Shown piece by piece: positions 1-7,386 of a stretch of 64,000 nucleotides of DNA (position 1 is the first letter of the stretch; each line of letters starts with the position of its first letter). Source of the stretch: Polaromonas sp. 39-63-25 (GTDB lineage Bacteria; Pseudomonadota; Gammaproteobacteria; Burkholderiales; Burkholderiaceae_C); contig NZ_NCJH01000012.1 in assembly GCF_002278925.1 (NCBI RefSeq), positions 1-64,000 of the forward strand, written 5' to 3'. The notes under the pieces were generated by a model that saw nothing but the letters and a program-made list of their open reading frames with translations, was not told where the DNA came from and did no database searches. The position numbers and the translations under genes were made by a program.

Positions 1-13
1 CGGGTCTCGCCCC

Positions 14-212
14 GGCGGGCGACTCACTTTCTCTTGCGTCGCCAAGAGAAAGTAAGCAAAGAGAAGGCGACCCGATGGTCTGGGTCCCTTCGCTTCGCTG
101 CGGGCAACCTGCGGTGCTCGGCAAAAGCGGGGTCTCGCTCGAACTCGCCTTCGGCTCAGACAATCGCGAGCCCTGGTCCGCTTTTGCCTGCGCTCCTCGG
201 CCCAGCCCGACG
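14..212 (+). repeat. Dispersed chromosomal repeat, left copy
   Basis: This stretch matches, as a reverse complement and with scattered differences, the sequence at about 39830-40035 on the other side of the prophage. Shared blocks include the direct pair around 'GTCGCCAAGAGAAAGTAAGC' and 'GGCAACCTGCGGTGCTCGG', and 'CTCAGACAATCGC'. The open frames through it (both strands) are Arg/Pro/Ser-rich, without domains, and look like non-coding repeat. Such elements are common between genes in Comamonadaceae. Confidence 0.7.
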
Positions 213-595
213 GGTGGGGGAGACAAATACCAAGACAAATTCGGGGAGGCGAGGACGCGCTTTGCGCGTCCTCGCCGGAGCCCGATTCCGTACCCGCTCC
301 CGACCCCACCACCCTTCTGTGACCGGACCCATGAGCCTGAACATCCGGGAAGTGGCGGGATGAAGCGGGAAGAGGTGGGAAAGGTCCATTGAATCAAGGG
401 GTTACGGGTATTTTGGCCGATTCGGGTTCCGGGCGGCGCGGACGCATAAAAAATGGGCTCCAAGGCCTTCCTGGCGCGATTCTGGCTGCTGCCCTGGTCA
501 AGGCACCGATCCCCGGCAAAACCCCGCCACCACTGTATAAAAGGGCCATCGGTGCGCCCGGCCGGACAGCGCCCGGACACTCTGCCCAGGCAGCG
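213..595. other. Host flank without a recognisable gene
   Basis: I see no convincing gene here. It contains a perfect 13-bp inverted repeat with a 3-nt loop (GGCGAGGACGCGC / GCGCGTCCTCGCC, 248-276) that lacks a following T-run, so it is not a classical terminator. The right part borders the prophage left end; the exact junction could not be fixed because no clear 5-bp target duplication was found. Confidence 0.5.
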
Positions 596-753
596 AACTC
601 GGACGTTGGCGTCCAAGTTGGCAGACAAGCGTCCGAGTTGGATAGATGACTGATTTATATAGGGTTTTGGCACGGCGGTCGGCAGAACTGGAAAAGCGAA
701 CTCGGACGGTATTTGTTGAATATTTAAGCACAACTCGGACGCCAACTCGGACA
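596..753. repeat. Prophage left-end transposase site array (attL-like)
   Basis: Six copies of a motif close to AACTYGGACG: forward at 596-605, 699-708, 732-741 and 744-753 and reverse at 610-619 and 630-639. An outer cluster followed by an inner cluster about 100 bp further in resembles the L1 and L2/L3 spacing of the Mu left end. Assignment as transposase-binding sites is inference from position and recurrence at the other end and in the control region. Confidence 0.6.
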
Positions 754-764
754 TTTTGGACCAG

Positions 765-785
765 AAAAAGCCCCAAAAAAGGGGC
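765..785 (-). terminator. Terminator of the leftward early operon
   Basis: Read on the minus strand: GCCCC, six T, GGGGC, then five T. It lies 48 bases beyond the last early gene and just inside the transposase sites, so early transcripts should stop before leaving the prophage. Confidence 0.75.
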
Positions 786-832
786 GATTCAGCGTCTGAA
801 AATGGTGTTTTTTGGGCCTTAAAACCCGGTTT

Positions 833-1108
833 TTAGTACCCCAGAAGCGCCCTCATCTCCGCAATGTTCCTGCTCAGCTCGTCGAAGGCTGAAGCGTGGT
901 CACTGAATGGAAAATCCACGTCCGCAGTGGTCAGTCGCTCCAGTTGGGCGGCGGCCAGATTGCTGAGGTCGAGGTAGCGATCCGCCTGCTCGTCGGTCAG
1001 GCCCATGTTGCGCAGCAGGTGGTACTGCTTGAGGTAATTCTCATGCTCCAGGACGGCGCTTTCCCAAAGCCAGGGTGAGACGTTCGGGTTGGACGGTGCT
1101 GGGCGCAT
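833..1108 (-). CDS. Hypothetical prophage protein (last gene of early operon)
   Basis: A 91-residue acidic, probably helical protein with no family I recognise. It is the last gene of the leftward operon, 21 bases after the Mor-like gene and followed by a terminator. Its start region (1099-1122) is almost identical over 24 bases to that of the first gene of the same operon (13329-13352), including an AGGATAA Shine-Dalgarno and the first codons. Function unknown. Confidence 0.7.
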   Translation of the reverse strand: MRPAPSNPNVSPWLWESAVLEHENYLKQYHLLRNMGLTDEQADRYLDLSNLAAAQLERLTTADVDFPFSDHASAFDELSRNIAEMRALLGY

Positions 1109-1129
1109 GGCTGGATTATCCTGGAGCTT

Positions 1130-1570
1130 CTACAAAGGTTTTTTCAGCACACGGTACATGTGCCGGCGGGTGATCTTGTTGTCGCGGCGCACCACGTCGA
1201 AATCCTCACCGGCATCGATGCGGCGGATGATCTCGCGGTCGCGATGAGCGCGCAGAGCGACAGCGCAGGTGGGCACGTAGAGCGGTGTGCCGGCATAGCG
1301 TTGCACCAGGCGTGTTGCAGCGTCAGGACCGACGGCATCCACCAGCATGGCCCACACCCGGCTGGTGCCGTTGATCACTTCCGGGATCTTGAGTTCGTCG
1401 CCGGCGCACATTTTCACCAGGTCAATCGTCGCGTCGAGGCCGATCACCTGCACCAGCTCGCGCGCAGTTTTCGGCAAGTCGTCTTGAGCGACTTCCGAGC
1501 GCAGCGGCATGGTTAGATCGAACAGGCTGAACTGTTCGCGTGGCGGGTCGATCTGGCGACGCGGTTTCAT
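1130..1570 (-). CDS. mor: Mor/C-family late transcription activator
   Basis: A 146-residue protein whose C-terminal part (ending in ITRRHMYRVLKKPL) resembles the helix-turn-helix of the Mor/C family that activates middle and late transcription in Mu-like phages; the central part (residues about 40-110) resembles the Mor dimerisation region. The start at 1570 overlaps the end of the upstream gp16-like gene; a longer frame to 1648 would run inside that gene and is unlikely. As the only Mor/C-type gene seen, it is the obvious candidate to bind the palindromes at 14336 and 22684. That link is inference. Confidence 0.8.
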   Translation of the reverse strand: MKPRRQIDPPREQFSLFDLTMPLRSEVAQDDLPKTARELVQVIGLDATIDLVKMCAGDELKIPEVINGTSRVWAMLVDAVGPDAATRLVQRYAGTPLYVPTCAVALRAHRDREIIRRIDAGEDFDVVRRDNKITRRHMYRVLKKPL

Positions 1571-2007
1571 TGCGTGGGCACTCCCTTTTTTCGTTGTTGG
1601 ACGCCCAGCGCCGCCGAGACCGCATGCAGTTGCTCGGGCGTGCACCATTCGTAAAACTGCACGCCGAACATCTGCTCGGCAATGCCGTCCGCGTAGGTGT
1701 CTGGCAGGCGGTCGAGGCTGATCAGCTGAGCGCGTATCCGGCGAACCAGCTTGAGCTTGTCCGGCGAGGGTGTTGGCCGCGAGGGGCGCTTGCCGTGGCT
1801 GGCCGTCTTCGGCTTCCAGCCCAGCGTGGCCTTGAAGTAATCAAGGACGCGCTGCCGGCCTTCATAGTCGAGGTTTTTCGAGCTGTCCTGTCCACCCTTG
1901 GCAACCAGGATGGCCCGGTAGTCGTCGTCGCTCAGCTTCAGCTCCTTCCTGGCGATCTGGATCTTGATGACGTCGCTGTTGCGGTGGTCGCGGGCTAGCT
2001 TGCTCAT
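1567..2007 (-). CDS. Mu gp16-like protein (DUF1018)
   Basis: A 146-residue protein typical of the gp16/DUF1018 family of Mu-like phages: N-terminal region with IQIARKELKLSDDDYRAIL, a basic linker, and a C-terminal domain with EWCTPEQLHAVSAAL. The family is found beside Mor in many Mu-like genomes and its role is unknown, possibly nucleic-acid binding. The ATG at 2007 was preferred to the 38-codon-longer frame because the family begins near this residue. It overlaps the Mor-like gene by four bases. Confidence 0.8.
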   Translation of the reverse strand: MSKLARDHRNSDVIKIQIARKELKLSDDDYRAILVAKGGQDSSKNLDYEGRQRVLDYFKATLGWKPKTASHGKRPSRPTPSPDKLKLVRRIRAQLISLDRLPDTYADGIAEQMFGVQFYEWCTPEQLHAVSAALGVQQRKKGVPTQ

Positions 2008-2045
2008 AATGGCTGCTCCATCAACCCAAACCTGCGACCAACACC

Positions 2046-2396
2046 ATGCACTGGTACATCTACGAACTCGGCCCGATCGATCATTACTGGCAGCACATGA
2101 AGACTGTTGTTGAGACGGCAAAAGAGCTGGGCGCGGCCTCGGCAGCCGCCCAAATTGCTGGCTTTCCTGAAGACACTGACGGGGAAAGCGTGAGCGTGAG
2201 TGAGTTCCTTGCCAAATGGAAGGACGCCAGCAGTAGAGTGACCTCTAGCTCCGATGAATTGCGGCTTCCGCCAGTGGTTTTTTGGGTGCCGTGGGAGGGA
2301 TACTTTAAATACGGCTTCGTGATCAAGCACGACAACAACGGCACTACCTACGTTGTGTCGCCGGTTGAGCTGCCGCATCTTGGTGAGGCCAGCTAG
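2046..2396 (+). CDS. Hypothetical protein, lone rightward gene in early operon
   Basis: A 116-residue protein, start MHWYIYELGP, Trp/Tyr-rich with a C-terminal region that may form beta strands (VVFWVPWEGYFKYGFVIKHD). No family recognised. It is the only gene in the leftward region on the opposite strand and separates the conserved gp16/mor end from a block of accessory genes. There is no strong Shine-Dalgarno. Orientation and position suggest a moron expressed from its own promoter, but this is inference. Confidence 0.6.
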   Translation: MHWYIYELGPIDHYWQHMKTVVETAKELGAASAAAQIAGFPEDTDGESVSVSEFLAKWKDASSRVTSSSDELRLPPVVFWVPWEGYFKYGFVIKHDNNGTTYVVSPVELPHLGEAS

Positions 2397-2407
2397 CGGT
2401 AGTTTGG

Positions 2408-2659
2408 TCATGATTCGACAATCTCAAAATTTGCGTGGAAGTTAGCGTTCCCGTAGACGCGAGGGCTGTGACGGCTACCTTCAAAAACGACCCAATCACC
2501 AGGGTTGATTTTTTGAAAGCCATGCGAGGCGCTGTGCACGCCCCAGGTGGACATTCCGGTAACGCCAGAGCTAACGACGATGTCGGGCAGATCACCGGGC
2601 TGATGCCACTGGCAGGCATCAAGATCGACCGGGCGTGTGCGAATGGCGATGAAGGTCAT
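2408..2659 (-). CDS. Hypothetical prophage protein
   Basis: An 83-residue protein with PGDWVVFEG near residue 53, a motif seen in small beta-rich phage proteins of unknown role that occur in several phage types. It starts one base inside the stop of the upstream gene (TGATG-type coupling), so it is part of the leftward operon. Confidence 0.6.
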   Translation of the reverse strand: MTFIAIRTRPVDLDACQWHQPGDLPDIVVSSGVTGMSTWGVHSASHGFQKINPGDWVVFEGSRHSPRVYGNANFHANFEIVES

Positions 2660-2934
2660 CAGTCAGGCCCTCCCAGGAGCATCTGGCCGGCTGCGTTGGT
2701 GTCGGCTCGCCTCGCCTTGATCTGCGACGCCTTGACCAAGGACAGCTCCACGCTCGGCTGCTCACCGAAAGCGTAGGTGTAGCCGTGATCGCCGTAATCT
2801 TTTCGGGCTGCAAAAGCCGACTGCAGCAGCTCGACCAGCTTCATGCCCTTGTCGGCAGGCATGAGGTAGTCGTTGTAGGCGATGCTGACGCAGCACATCG
2901 CCACAGGCTTCTTCGTGACAGGTGCGCGGCTCAT
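2659..2934 (-). CDS. Hypothetical prophage protein
   Basis: A 91-residue soluble protein with no recognised domain. The start overlaps the stop of the upstream membrane-protein gene by four bases (ATGA), and the end overlaps the next start, so translation is probably coupled along this accessory block. Confidence 0.6.
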   Translation of the reverse strand: MSRAPVTKKPVAMCCVSIAYNDYLMPADKGMKLVELLQSAFAARKDYGDHGYTYAFGEQPSVELSLVKASQIKARRADTNAAGQMLLGGPD

Positions 2935-3278
2935 AGCCCGATTGCCTTTCTCACAAGCTGTTCATAGTGGTGATCAACGGCTGGCACGATGATCCAGGTG
3001 TAGATGCCGACCAGCGAAGTGATGGAGAAGCCGATCTGTTGCACGAACATGAACTGATGGCCGTGCCCGTTGGCGAAGGACAGCCAGCCGATGTTGCTGG
3101 CGGCGAAGAAGAGCCAACCCAGGGGGGCCTGCCGGCCTTTCAGGGCCAGCAGCAAGCTGCCAAACAGACCGCAGGCCGTGGCGAACAGCTCTATCACGGC
3201 GAACGGCCTGCCGAGGTATTGCATCGCCTTGGTGAGCCACGGCTGCGCGGCCTCGAAAAGGTCAAGCCAGTGGCTCAT
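2931..3278 (-). CDS. Small membrane protein with PnuC-like segment
   Basis: A 115-residue protein with three hydrophobic segments (about residues 30-50, 53-75 and 80-100), including WLFFAASNIGWLSFA. The pattern resembles one repeat of PnuC/SWEET-type transporters, but similarity is only at the level of hydrophobicity and a few Trp/Gly positions. The ATG at 3278 has a good GGAGG eight bases upstream and overlaps the preceding stop; the TTG at 3293 has none. It could modify uptake of a small metabolite or simply be a membrane-acting moron. Confidence 0.6.
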   Translation of the reverse strand: MSHWLDLFEAAQPWLTKAMQYLGRPFAVIELFATACGLFGSLLLALKGRQAPLGWLFFAASNIGWLSFANGHGHQFMFVQQIGFSITSLVGIYTWIIVPAVDHHYEQLVRKAIGL

Positions 3279-3685
3279 GTCTGAATCCTCCAAGGCTCAA
3301 GAGCGATAAACAGACCATGCCCTTCAATGGAGGCATTGAGGCCGTCGCGGCTTGGGTGCGGGTCAAACACCAACCGACCATCTTCGCCAACGCATGCGTG
3401 GCCGACATCGGTGAATCTTGTGGTGCCTCCATAGATCTCGTGATGCACGCCACGAATTCCAAAGTCGGCAAGCATCTGGTGAAAGCCCTCTTGAGGGAAA
3501 GAAAGATAGGCCAGACCACGGGGACGCAGCCAGGCGTTCATGTCCTTCAGCCATGTGTCTTTGCTCGAAAACACAGGGATGGTCTCAATGGGGATATGCA
3601 GCAGCGACGCCAGCACGGCCGACAGGCAATTTCCGTGCTTGCCGTTCGCGGGATCATGAAGTTGAGTCTGGGTTACAGGTATCAC
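3275..3685 (-). CDS. Putative papain-like cysteine peptidase
   Basis: A 136-residue protein. GNCLSAVLASLL around Cys20, GHACV with His96 and DPHPS with Asp108 give the Cys...His...Asp order of papain-like enzymes. No close family is recognised. The GTG at 3685 overlaps the preceding TGA by four bases and was chosen over an upstream ATG that would lie deep in the HNH gene. An early cytosolic cysteine peptidase or amidase would be unusual for a Mu-like phage; host-protein cleavage or deamidation is possible but unproven. Confidence 0.6.
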   Translation of the reverse strand: MIPVTQTQLHDPANGKHGNCLSAVLASLLHIPIETIPVFSSKDTWLKDMNAWLRPRGLAYLSFPQEGFHQMLADFGIRGVHHEIYGGTTRFTDVGHACVGEDGRLVFDPHPSRDGLNASIEGHGLFIALEPWRIQT

Positions 3686-4080
3686 AGCGGTAGCTCCAGG
3701 TTGTTTGCCTTGGCCTTGCGGGTCATGTAGGCATTGATGGTGTGGTGGTCCTGGTCGTAGGCCAGGTGATGGCGCTGGCACCAGGCCGCGAGGTTGGCCG
3801 GGTCGCAGTGTTCCGGGATGTGGTCGCGGTGAGCGATGGTCAGCACGATCTCGATCACCTTGAAGCCGTCAGCCAGGTCAGCGGCCTCGACGTCCATGCT
3901 GGCCGCTTCATCCTTCATGCAGATCTGCGTGAAGTTCGGTCCTTCCCAGTAGCCGACCGCGTGATTGACCGCGCAGCAGCCGGGCCACTCGCAGCGGTTG
4001 CCGGCCCGCAGGAGGATGGCAGCGCGGATCTCCGTCCAGTCGGCGGGATAGCGGGCGCGGTTTTCAGGTTTGATTGGCAT
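3682..4080 (-). CDS. HNH endonuclease-like protein
   Basis: A 132-residue protein with a zinc-site and HNH signature: CEWPGC (Cys30, Cys35), AHRDHIPE (His84, Asp86, His87), Asn96 and CQRHH (Cys101, His104, His105). The spacing fits a compact beta-beta-alpha-metal nuclease. In phages such genes act as homing, packaging or DNA-processing nucleases; in this early operon a packaging role is less likely than DNA processing or host attack. It is translationally coupled to the next gene. Confidence 0.75.
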   Translation of the reverse strand: MPIKPENRARYPADWTEIRAAILLRAGNRCEWPGCCAVNHAVGYWEGPNFTQICMKDEAASMDVEAADLADGFKVIEIVLTIAHRDHIPEHCDPANLAAWCQRHHLAYDQDHHTINAYMTRKAKANNLELPL

Positions 4081-4089
4081 CGCAGCAGC

Positions 4090-4422
4090 TCACGCAGTGA
4101 GCCTCCCGTAGACCACCAGGAGCCAAGCGGCGACAAGGATGCTGGCAACGATCCGACGCGCCTCGCGCTTGAGCCTCTCGCGCCAGGCCTGAAAGATCAA
4201 GATGGTTGTGACCAGCACGGGCAGCACCAGCCAGGGCTCATAGCGCCCGTACAACACCAATACCCAGCACACCAGGCACAAGACGATGGCGATCAGCGAG
4301 CAATCGTAGTCAAGGGCAGAGCCGATGGCGGCGAGGTCTATCCAAAGGCCGGCAGCCAACACCGCGAGGCAGAGCGCCAGCGGCAGCATCGTCCAGAACG
4401 GAACGGTGATGGTGAATGTCAT
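4090..4422 (-). CDS. Hypothetical membrane protein
   Basis: A 110-residue protein with about four hydrophobic segments (residues 8-28, 36-58, 62-78, 90-107) and a basic loop (RERLKREARR). No family recognised. The start overlaps the upstream stop (ATGA). Together with the genes at 2931 and 8128 it is one of three small membrane proteins in the early operon. Confidence 0.6.
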   Translation of the reverse strand: MTFTITVPFWTMLPLALCLAVLAAGLWIDLAAIGSALDYDCSLIAIVLCLVCWVLVLYGRYEPWLVLPVLVTTILIFQAWRERLKREARRIVASILVAAWLLVVYGRLTA

Positions 4423-4937
4423 GCTGCGCTCCCCTGACGGTTGCTAAAGACAACGCCGCAGCTCGTTTCTTTGCCGTTCCCTTTGGCGCACCAGTCCACC
4501 CACGCGATGAGCGCGTCTACTTGTGCGGTTTCGTTCTCCGCCTCTGGCACGCCTGGTACCAACAGCTTGCCTGCACTCTTGCCCATGCCTTCGCGGGCCA
4601 GCGCACTGACCCGGGCGCGCAGCGGGCGGTCCATGCCCGTGGCAAACGACAGGGCGCCCTCGGGCACTTCGCGGCCGAACTCGATCAGGCCGGACTGCCA
4701 GGCCCAGGCGTGCACCGGCTCGGCGTGCAGGCGCCAGTGGGTGATGTTGTGATCGCTGCCGCGCGGCAACGGTTCAACGGTGACCAGGGATGCGCCGTAG
4801 AGCTTCTCGCCCAGGCGCTCGGCCGCCTGCTTTTCACCAGCGGTGCAGCTTGCATTGAAGCCGCGCACGATGTTGGTCTGGTAGGTGCCGCCTGTTGAGC
4901 GCACCGTGATGTCTTGGGTTTGGACTTCGGTTTTCAT
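4419..4937 (-). CDS. Hypothetical prophage protein
   Basis: A 172-residue soluble protein without a recognised domain. The N-terminal part (MKTEVQTQDITVRSTGG) is beta-prone and the remainder mixed. Start and stop overlap neighbours by four bases, consistent with one polycistronic early transcript. Confidence 0.6.
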   Translation of the reverse strand: MKTEVQTQDITVRSTGGTYQTNIVRGFNASCTAGEKQAAERLGEKLYGASLVTVEPLPRGSDHNITHWRLHAEPVHAWAWQSGLIEFGREVPEGALSFATGMDRPLRARVSALAREGMGKSAGKLLVPGVPEAENETAQVDALIAWVDWCAKGNGKETSCGVVFSNRQGSAA

Positions 4938-5398
4938 GCTGCACCGCCTTTGCCGCTGGCAGCGCGAGTGATGGCGCGGTCGATGGACTCACATCCAGCC
5001 ACAGCCAAGGCGGCAACCTGGACAAGGCGATGACGGGCTTTGGCGAGACTGTTCATTCCAGCCATGACACGCGCCCAGCCCGTGTAGCCTTCAATCAACA
5101 GGCAGAAGGTGTGCGTATCGTGGCCGTCGTCATGTTCTGGACCGCCCCACTTTGCGTCCTGTCGTTGGCGCTCCGACTCCACGTCGCACAAAACTACCCG
5201 CAAAGAATCCGGCGCTGGATCGCGGGCCTCGACCAGGGCGCGCAACAGATCGACCGGGATGCCCGCCGTGTTGGGTGTGACGGCATCGTTATTCATCGGA
5301 TCGATGAAGGTCTCGGCGAACGGTTCGCCGCGCCGGGCTTCGGCGGCCTTGAAGTGCTCAGCGATGGCCTGGGCGGCAGCGACAAATTTGGTGTTCAT
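4934..5398 (-). CDS. Conserved phage protein of unknown function
   Basis: A 154-residue protein with a central ERQRQDAKWG...HDDGH block (residues about 76-93) and a helical C-terminus (ARHRLVQVAALAVAGCESIDR). This arrangement is common in small phage proteins distantly reminiscent of all-alpha NTP pyrophosphatases, but I cannot identify a metal-binding set with confidence. An AAAGG precedes the ATG by about six bases. Confidence 0.65.
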   Translation of the reverse strand: MNTKFVAAAQAIAEHFKAAEARRGEPFAETFIDPMNNDAVTPNTAGIPVDLLRALVEARDPAPDSLRVVLCDVESERQRQDAKWGGPEHDDGHDTHTFCLLIEGYTGWARVMAGMNSLAKARHRLVQVAALAVAGCESIDRAITRAASGKGGAA

Positions 5399-5503
5399 AA
5401 ATTGGCCTTTAAAGCGGTTTAAAAAGGCCCCAAGGCCGAAGCCCTGGGGCGGTGAAGATCAGCCGGTTGCGGTTTCCAGGCCGCTGGCGTGATCAAGGAA
5501 ACA

Positions 5504-5584
5504 TCAGTCGAAACGGGTGAAGATCCAGGACAGGAAGCCGATCAACACGATCAGCGCCAGGCTTTCGATCAATGCAGCGTCCAT
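5504..5584 (-). CDS. 26-residue hydrophobic micropeptide
   Basis: An ATG preceded by AAAGGAC five bases upstream opens a 26-codon frame (MDAALIESLALIVLIGFLSW then IFTRFD) that is one transmembrane segment with an acidic N-terminus and a basic end. It fills the gap between two operon genes. The good ribosome site and clean membrane-helix composition support a real peptide, perhaps a small membrane regulator or toxin-like peptide; function unknown. Confidence 0.55.
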   Translation of the reverse strand: MDAALIESLALIVLIGFLSWIFTRFD

Positions 5585-5594
5585 GTGCGTCCTT

Positions 5595-5813
5595 TCAGAT
5601 ATCGGTTGGGCCGATCTGCAGCAGCTCGCGCTGGCTGGCATCACGGCTTTGAACTGTCTGGTCAGCCTGCTGCGCGCGCCAGGCCGTGAGCGCCTTGGGG
5701 CAGTTGCTGCAGACGCCGGTGCCGTCGCGGTGATTGACGCCGAGCCAGCTGCAGCCGCCGGGGCAGGCGCGCAGTTCGGTGCATCCGCAGTTGGTGCAGG
5801 TGGTGGCGTTCAT
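5595..5813 (-). CDS. Small zinc-ribbon-like protein
   Basis: A 72-residue protein whose N-terminus has six cysteines in CTNCGC...CPGGC...CSNC order (residues 6-38), compatible with a zinc ribbon. The motif with ACPGGCSW is frequent in small proteins of Mu-like and other proteobacterial phages. It is coupled to the upstream gene through an ATGA overlap. Role unknown. Confidence 0.7.
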   Translation of the reverse strand: MNATTCTNCGCTELRACPGGCSWLGVNHRDGTGVCSNCPKALTAWRAQQADQTVQSRDASQRELLQIGPTDI

Positions 5814-6079
5814 ACGTCCCTCCGGTCGGTGTGCTTGAACTCATGCGTGTCACACACACTGGTGCGGCCGACCGGCATGGTGTGACGCCTGCAGCGGCTG
5901 TTCGAAGTCTCGAAATAGACGCCCTTCTCACCCTCGCGGTCATCGTGGTCGCAGAGGTAGAAGCTGCAGTTTTTGCAGGCTGGCTGCGGCAACGGCTTGG
6001 CGGGCTTCCGATAGTTGATCGAGGCGCGCAGGTTCGCCAGGTCCAGGTTGATGGCGGTCGTTAATTTTTCCGCGCTCAT
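5810..6079 (-). CDS. Cysteine-containing hypothetical phage protein
   Basis: An 89-residue protein with four spaced cysteines (CKNCSFYLCDHDD near residue 35 and later SRCRRH and VCDTH), suggesting metal binding. It lies between the zinc-ribbon gene and the DUF3164 gene with four-base overlaps on both sides. No named family recognised. Confidence 0.65.
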   Translation of the reverse strand: MSAEKLTTAINLDLANLRASINYRKPAKPLPQPACKNCSFYLCDHDDREGEKGVYFETSNSRCRRHTMPVGRTSVCDTHEFKHTDRRDV

Positions 6080-6696
6080 ATCGCCGCCACGTCCAGGCTG
6101 ATAGGCAAGTAATCGCCGCTGGCCGCGTCGCGCTTGTAGAAGCGGATATAGGGCTTGGTACTGCCCACGCGCATGCTGTCGCTGATCGCCTGCATCGCCA
6201 GCAGCCAGTTCGGGTCTGTGATCTTCAGACTGCGCAGGCCCAGCACGCGGCCGGTGCTGATCTTGCCCTGCTGGTCCACCTGGAAGGCATGGTTGACCAT
6301 CACCTTGATATTGTCGTTACTGCCTTTGCTCCAGCCGGTGATGCAGTCGTCGATCAGCGCCTTGGCCGCCATAAGGCGTTCGTCGAAGACCAGGGTCTCC
6401 GCCATCTGCCGGACAATCTTGTATTCGCCGTCGAAGGTGAACAGCGTGACGTTGCCCTTGGTGCCGCGCGGCTTGATGCCGTACTCCGCCATGCTGGTGT
6501 TGATGAAATCGGTGACGGCTTGCATAGAAACGGTTTTGAAGGCCATCAGGCGTGCGCTTTCCTGCTCGGCTTGTCGGCAGATGTCGCCAACCGTCTTGTG
6601 GCGAACCTTGTCGATTTCCTTGATCTTGCTGACCGGGATCAGGCTGCCGCTGGCATCCTTCCAGTAGCCAGGGTGCGAGGTTTGTTGTTCACTCAT
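6076..6696 (-). CDS. DUF3164 family protein
   Basis: A 206-residue protein with the hallmarks of DUF3164: N-terminal GYWKDASGSLIP, a helical middle, KGNVTLFTFDGEYKIVRQMA, and a C-terminal SMRVGSTKPYIRFYKRD. The family is almost confined to Mu-like phages, in the early operon after the transposition genes. Its biochemical role is not known; some databases label it a sulfate transporter, which the soluble sequence does not support. Confidence 0.85.
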   Translation of the reverse strand: MSEQQTSHPGYWKDASGSLIPVSKIKEIDKVRHKTVGDICRQAEQESARLMAFKTVSMQAVTDFINTSMAEYGIKPRGTKGNVTLFTFDGEYKIVRQMAETLVFDERLMAAKALIDDCITGWSKGSNDNIKVMVNHAFQVDQQGKISTGRVLGLRSLKITDPNWLLAMQAISDSMRVGSTKPYIRFYKRDAASGDYLPISLDVAAI

Positions 6697-7079
6697 TTAG
6701 AAGCTCCTGCAGTGGTTGATTTTTTGGAAGGGCTGGGGACGCCCATTTCGATATAAAGGTCGGGCGCAAAGCGGCCCTTCATGGCGGCGACCTGGTCCAC
6801 CGTGGTGCTGGCGCGCTCCAGGAGGAAGACGCAGGTGTCGTCAAACTCCTTCTGTGTGGCGGCCATGTAGTAGCCGCTGGCCGGGTAACCGCACACGCGG
6901 TGCTGGTCCATGCGCAGCTCCACGATGAAGTCGCGCACAGCCCGCTCCAGGGCGGGCGGGTTGCTGGCCTGGTTGGTGATGCGGGCAACCAGGTCACGGC
7001 CGTGGATGCCGTTCTCGCGGCCGACGTGCTTTTGCAACTCGGCCAGGACCTGGGCTTTGGTGATCTGCAGCTGTGACAT
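6693..7079 (-). CDS. Probable winged-helix early protein
   Basis: A 128-residue protein starting MSQLQITK, chosen because AGGAG lies six bases before this ATG. Residues 15-70 (HGRDLVARI, ERAVRDFIVELRM, HRVCGYPASGYYMA) look like a winged helix with a beta-wing, and the C-terminus is helical. It sits in the Mu-like semi-essential early region. Nucleic-acid binding is inferred only. Confidence 0.65.
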   Translation of the reverse strand: MSQLQITKAQVLAELQKHVGRENGIHGRDLVARITNQASNPPALERAVRDFIVELRMDQHRVCGYPASGYYMAATQKEFDDTCVFLLERASTTVDQVAAMKGRFAPDLYIEMGVPSPSKKSTTAGASK

Positions 7080-7092
7080 GGTTGGCTCCTGG

Positions 7093-7386
7093 TTACTGGA
7101 CGATGGGCGGCGCGGCGTGGTGGTCAACCTCAAGCGATGCCGGCACGCTGCAGCGCGTCATGTTCTTGCTGAACAGCTCGTTGAAAACGATGCTGCCGCC
7201 GACATTGATCAGCGTTGTGCCGGCGTTTTCCAGCAGCCCGCTTTCGGTTGCGATGGTCACGAAGGCGAGCAGCAAGGCGTCGAGCTGCACATTGGCGGGC
7301 AGGCCGGCCAGTGCGTCGCGCAGCTTTGACTGCTGCTCATGAGCCAGCGCCACGAGTTGTTCGGTGGTCAAGGTGGGCTGATTCAT
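7093..7386 (-). CDS. Hypothetical early prophage protein
   Basis: A 97-residue mostly helical protein starting MNQPTLTTEQLVAL; a strong GGAGGT precedes the ATG, so the longer upstream frame was discarded. No domain recognised. Part of the leftward operon, four bases overlapping its upstream neighbour. Confidence 0.65.
   Translation of the reverse strand: MNQPTLTTEQLVALAHEQQSKLRDALAGLPANVQLDALLLAFVTIATESGLLENAGTTLINVGGSIVFNELFSKNMTRCSVPASLEVDHHAAPPIVQ

Noticed and set aside
34-649. Several open frames on both strands at the left edge
   Set aside because: Arg/Pro/Ser-rich, overlapping each other, inside a dispersed repeat, with no ribosome sites or domains.
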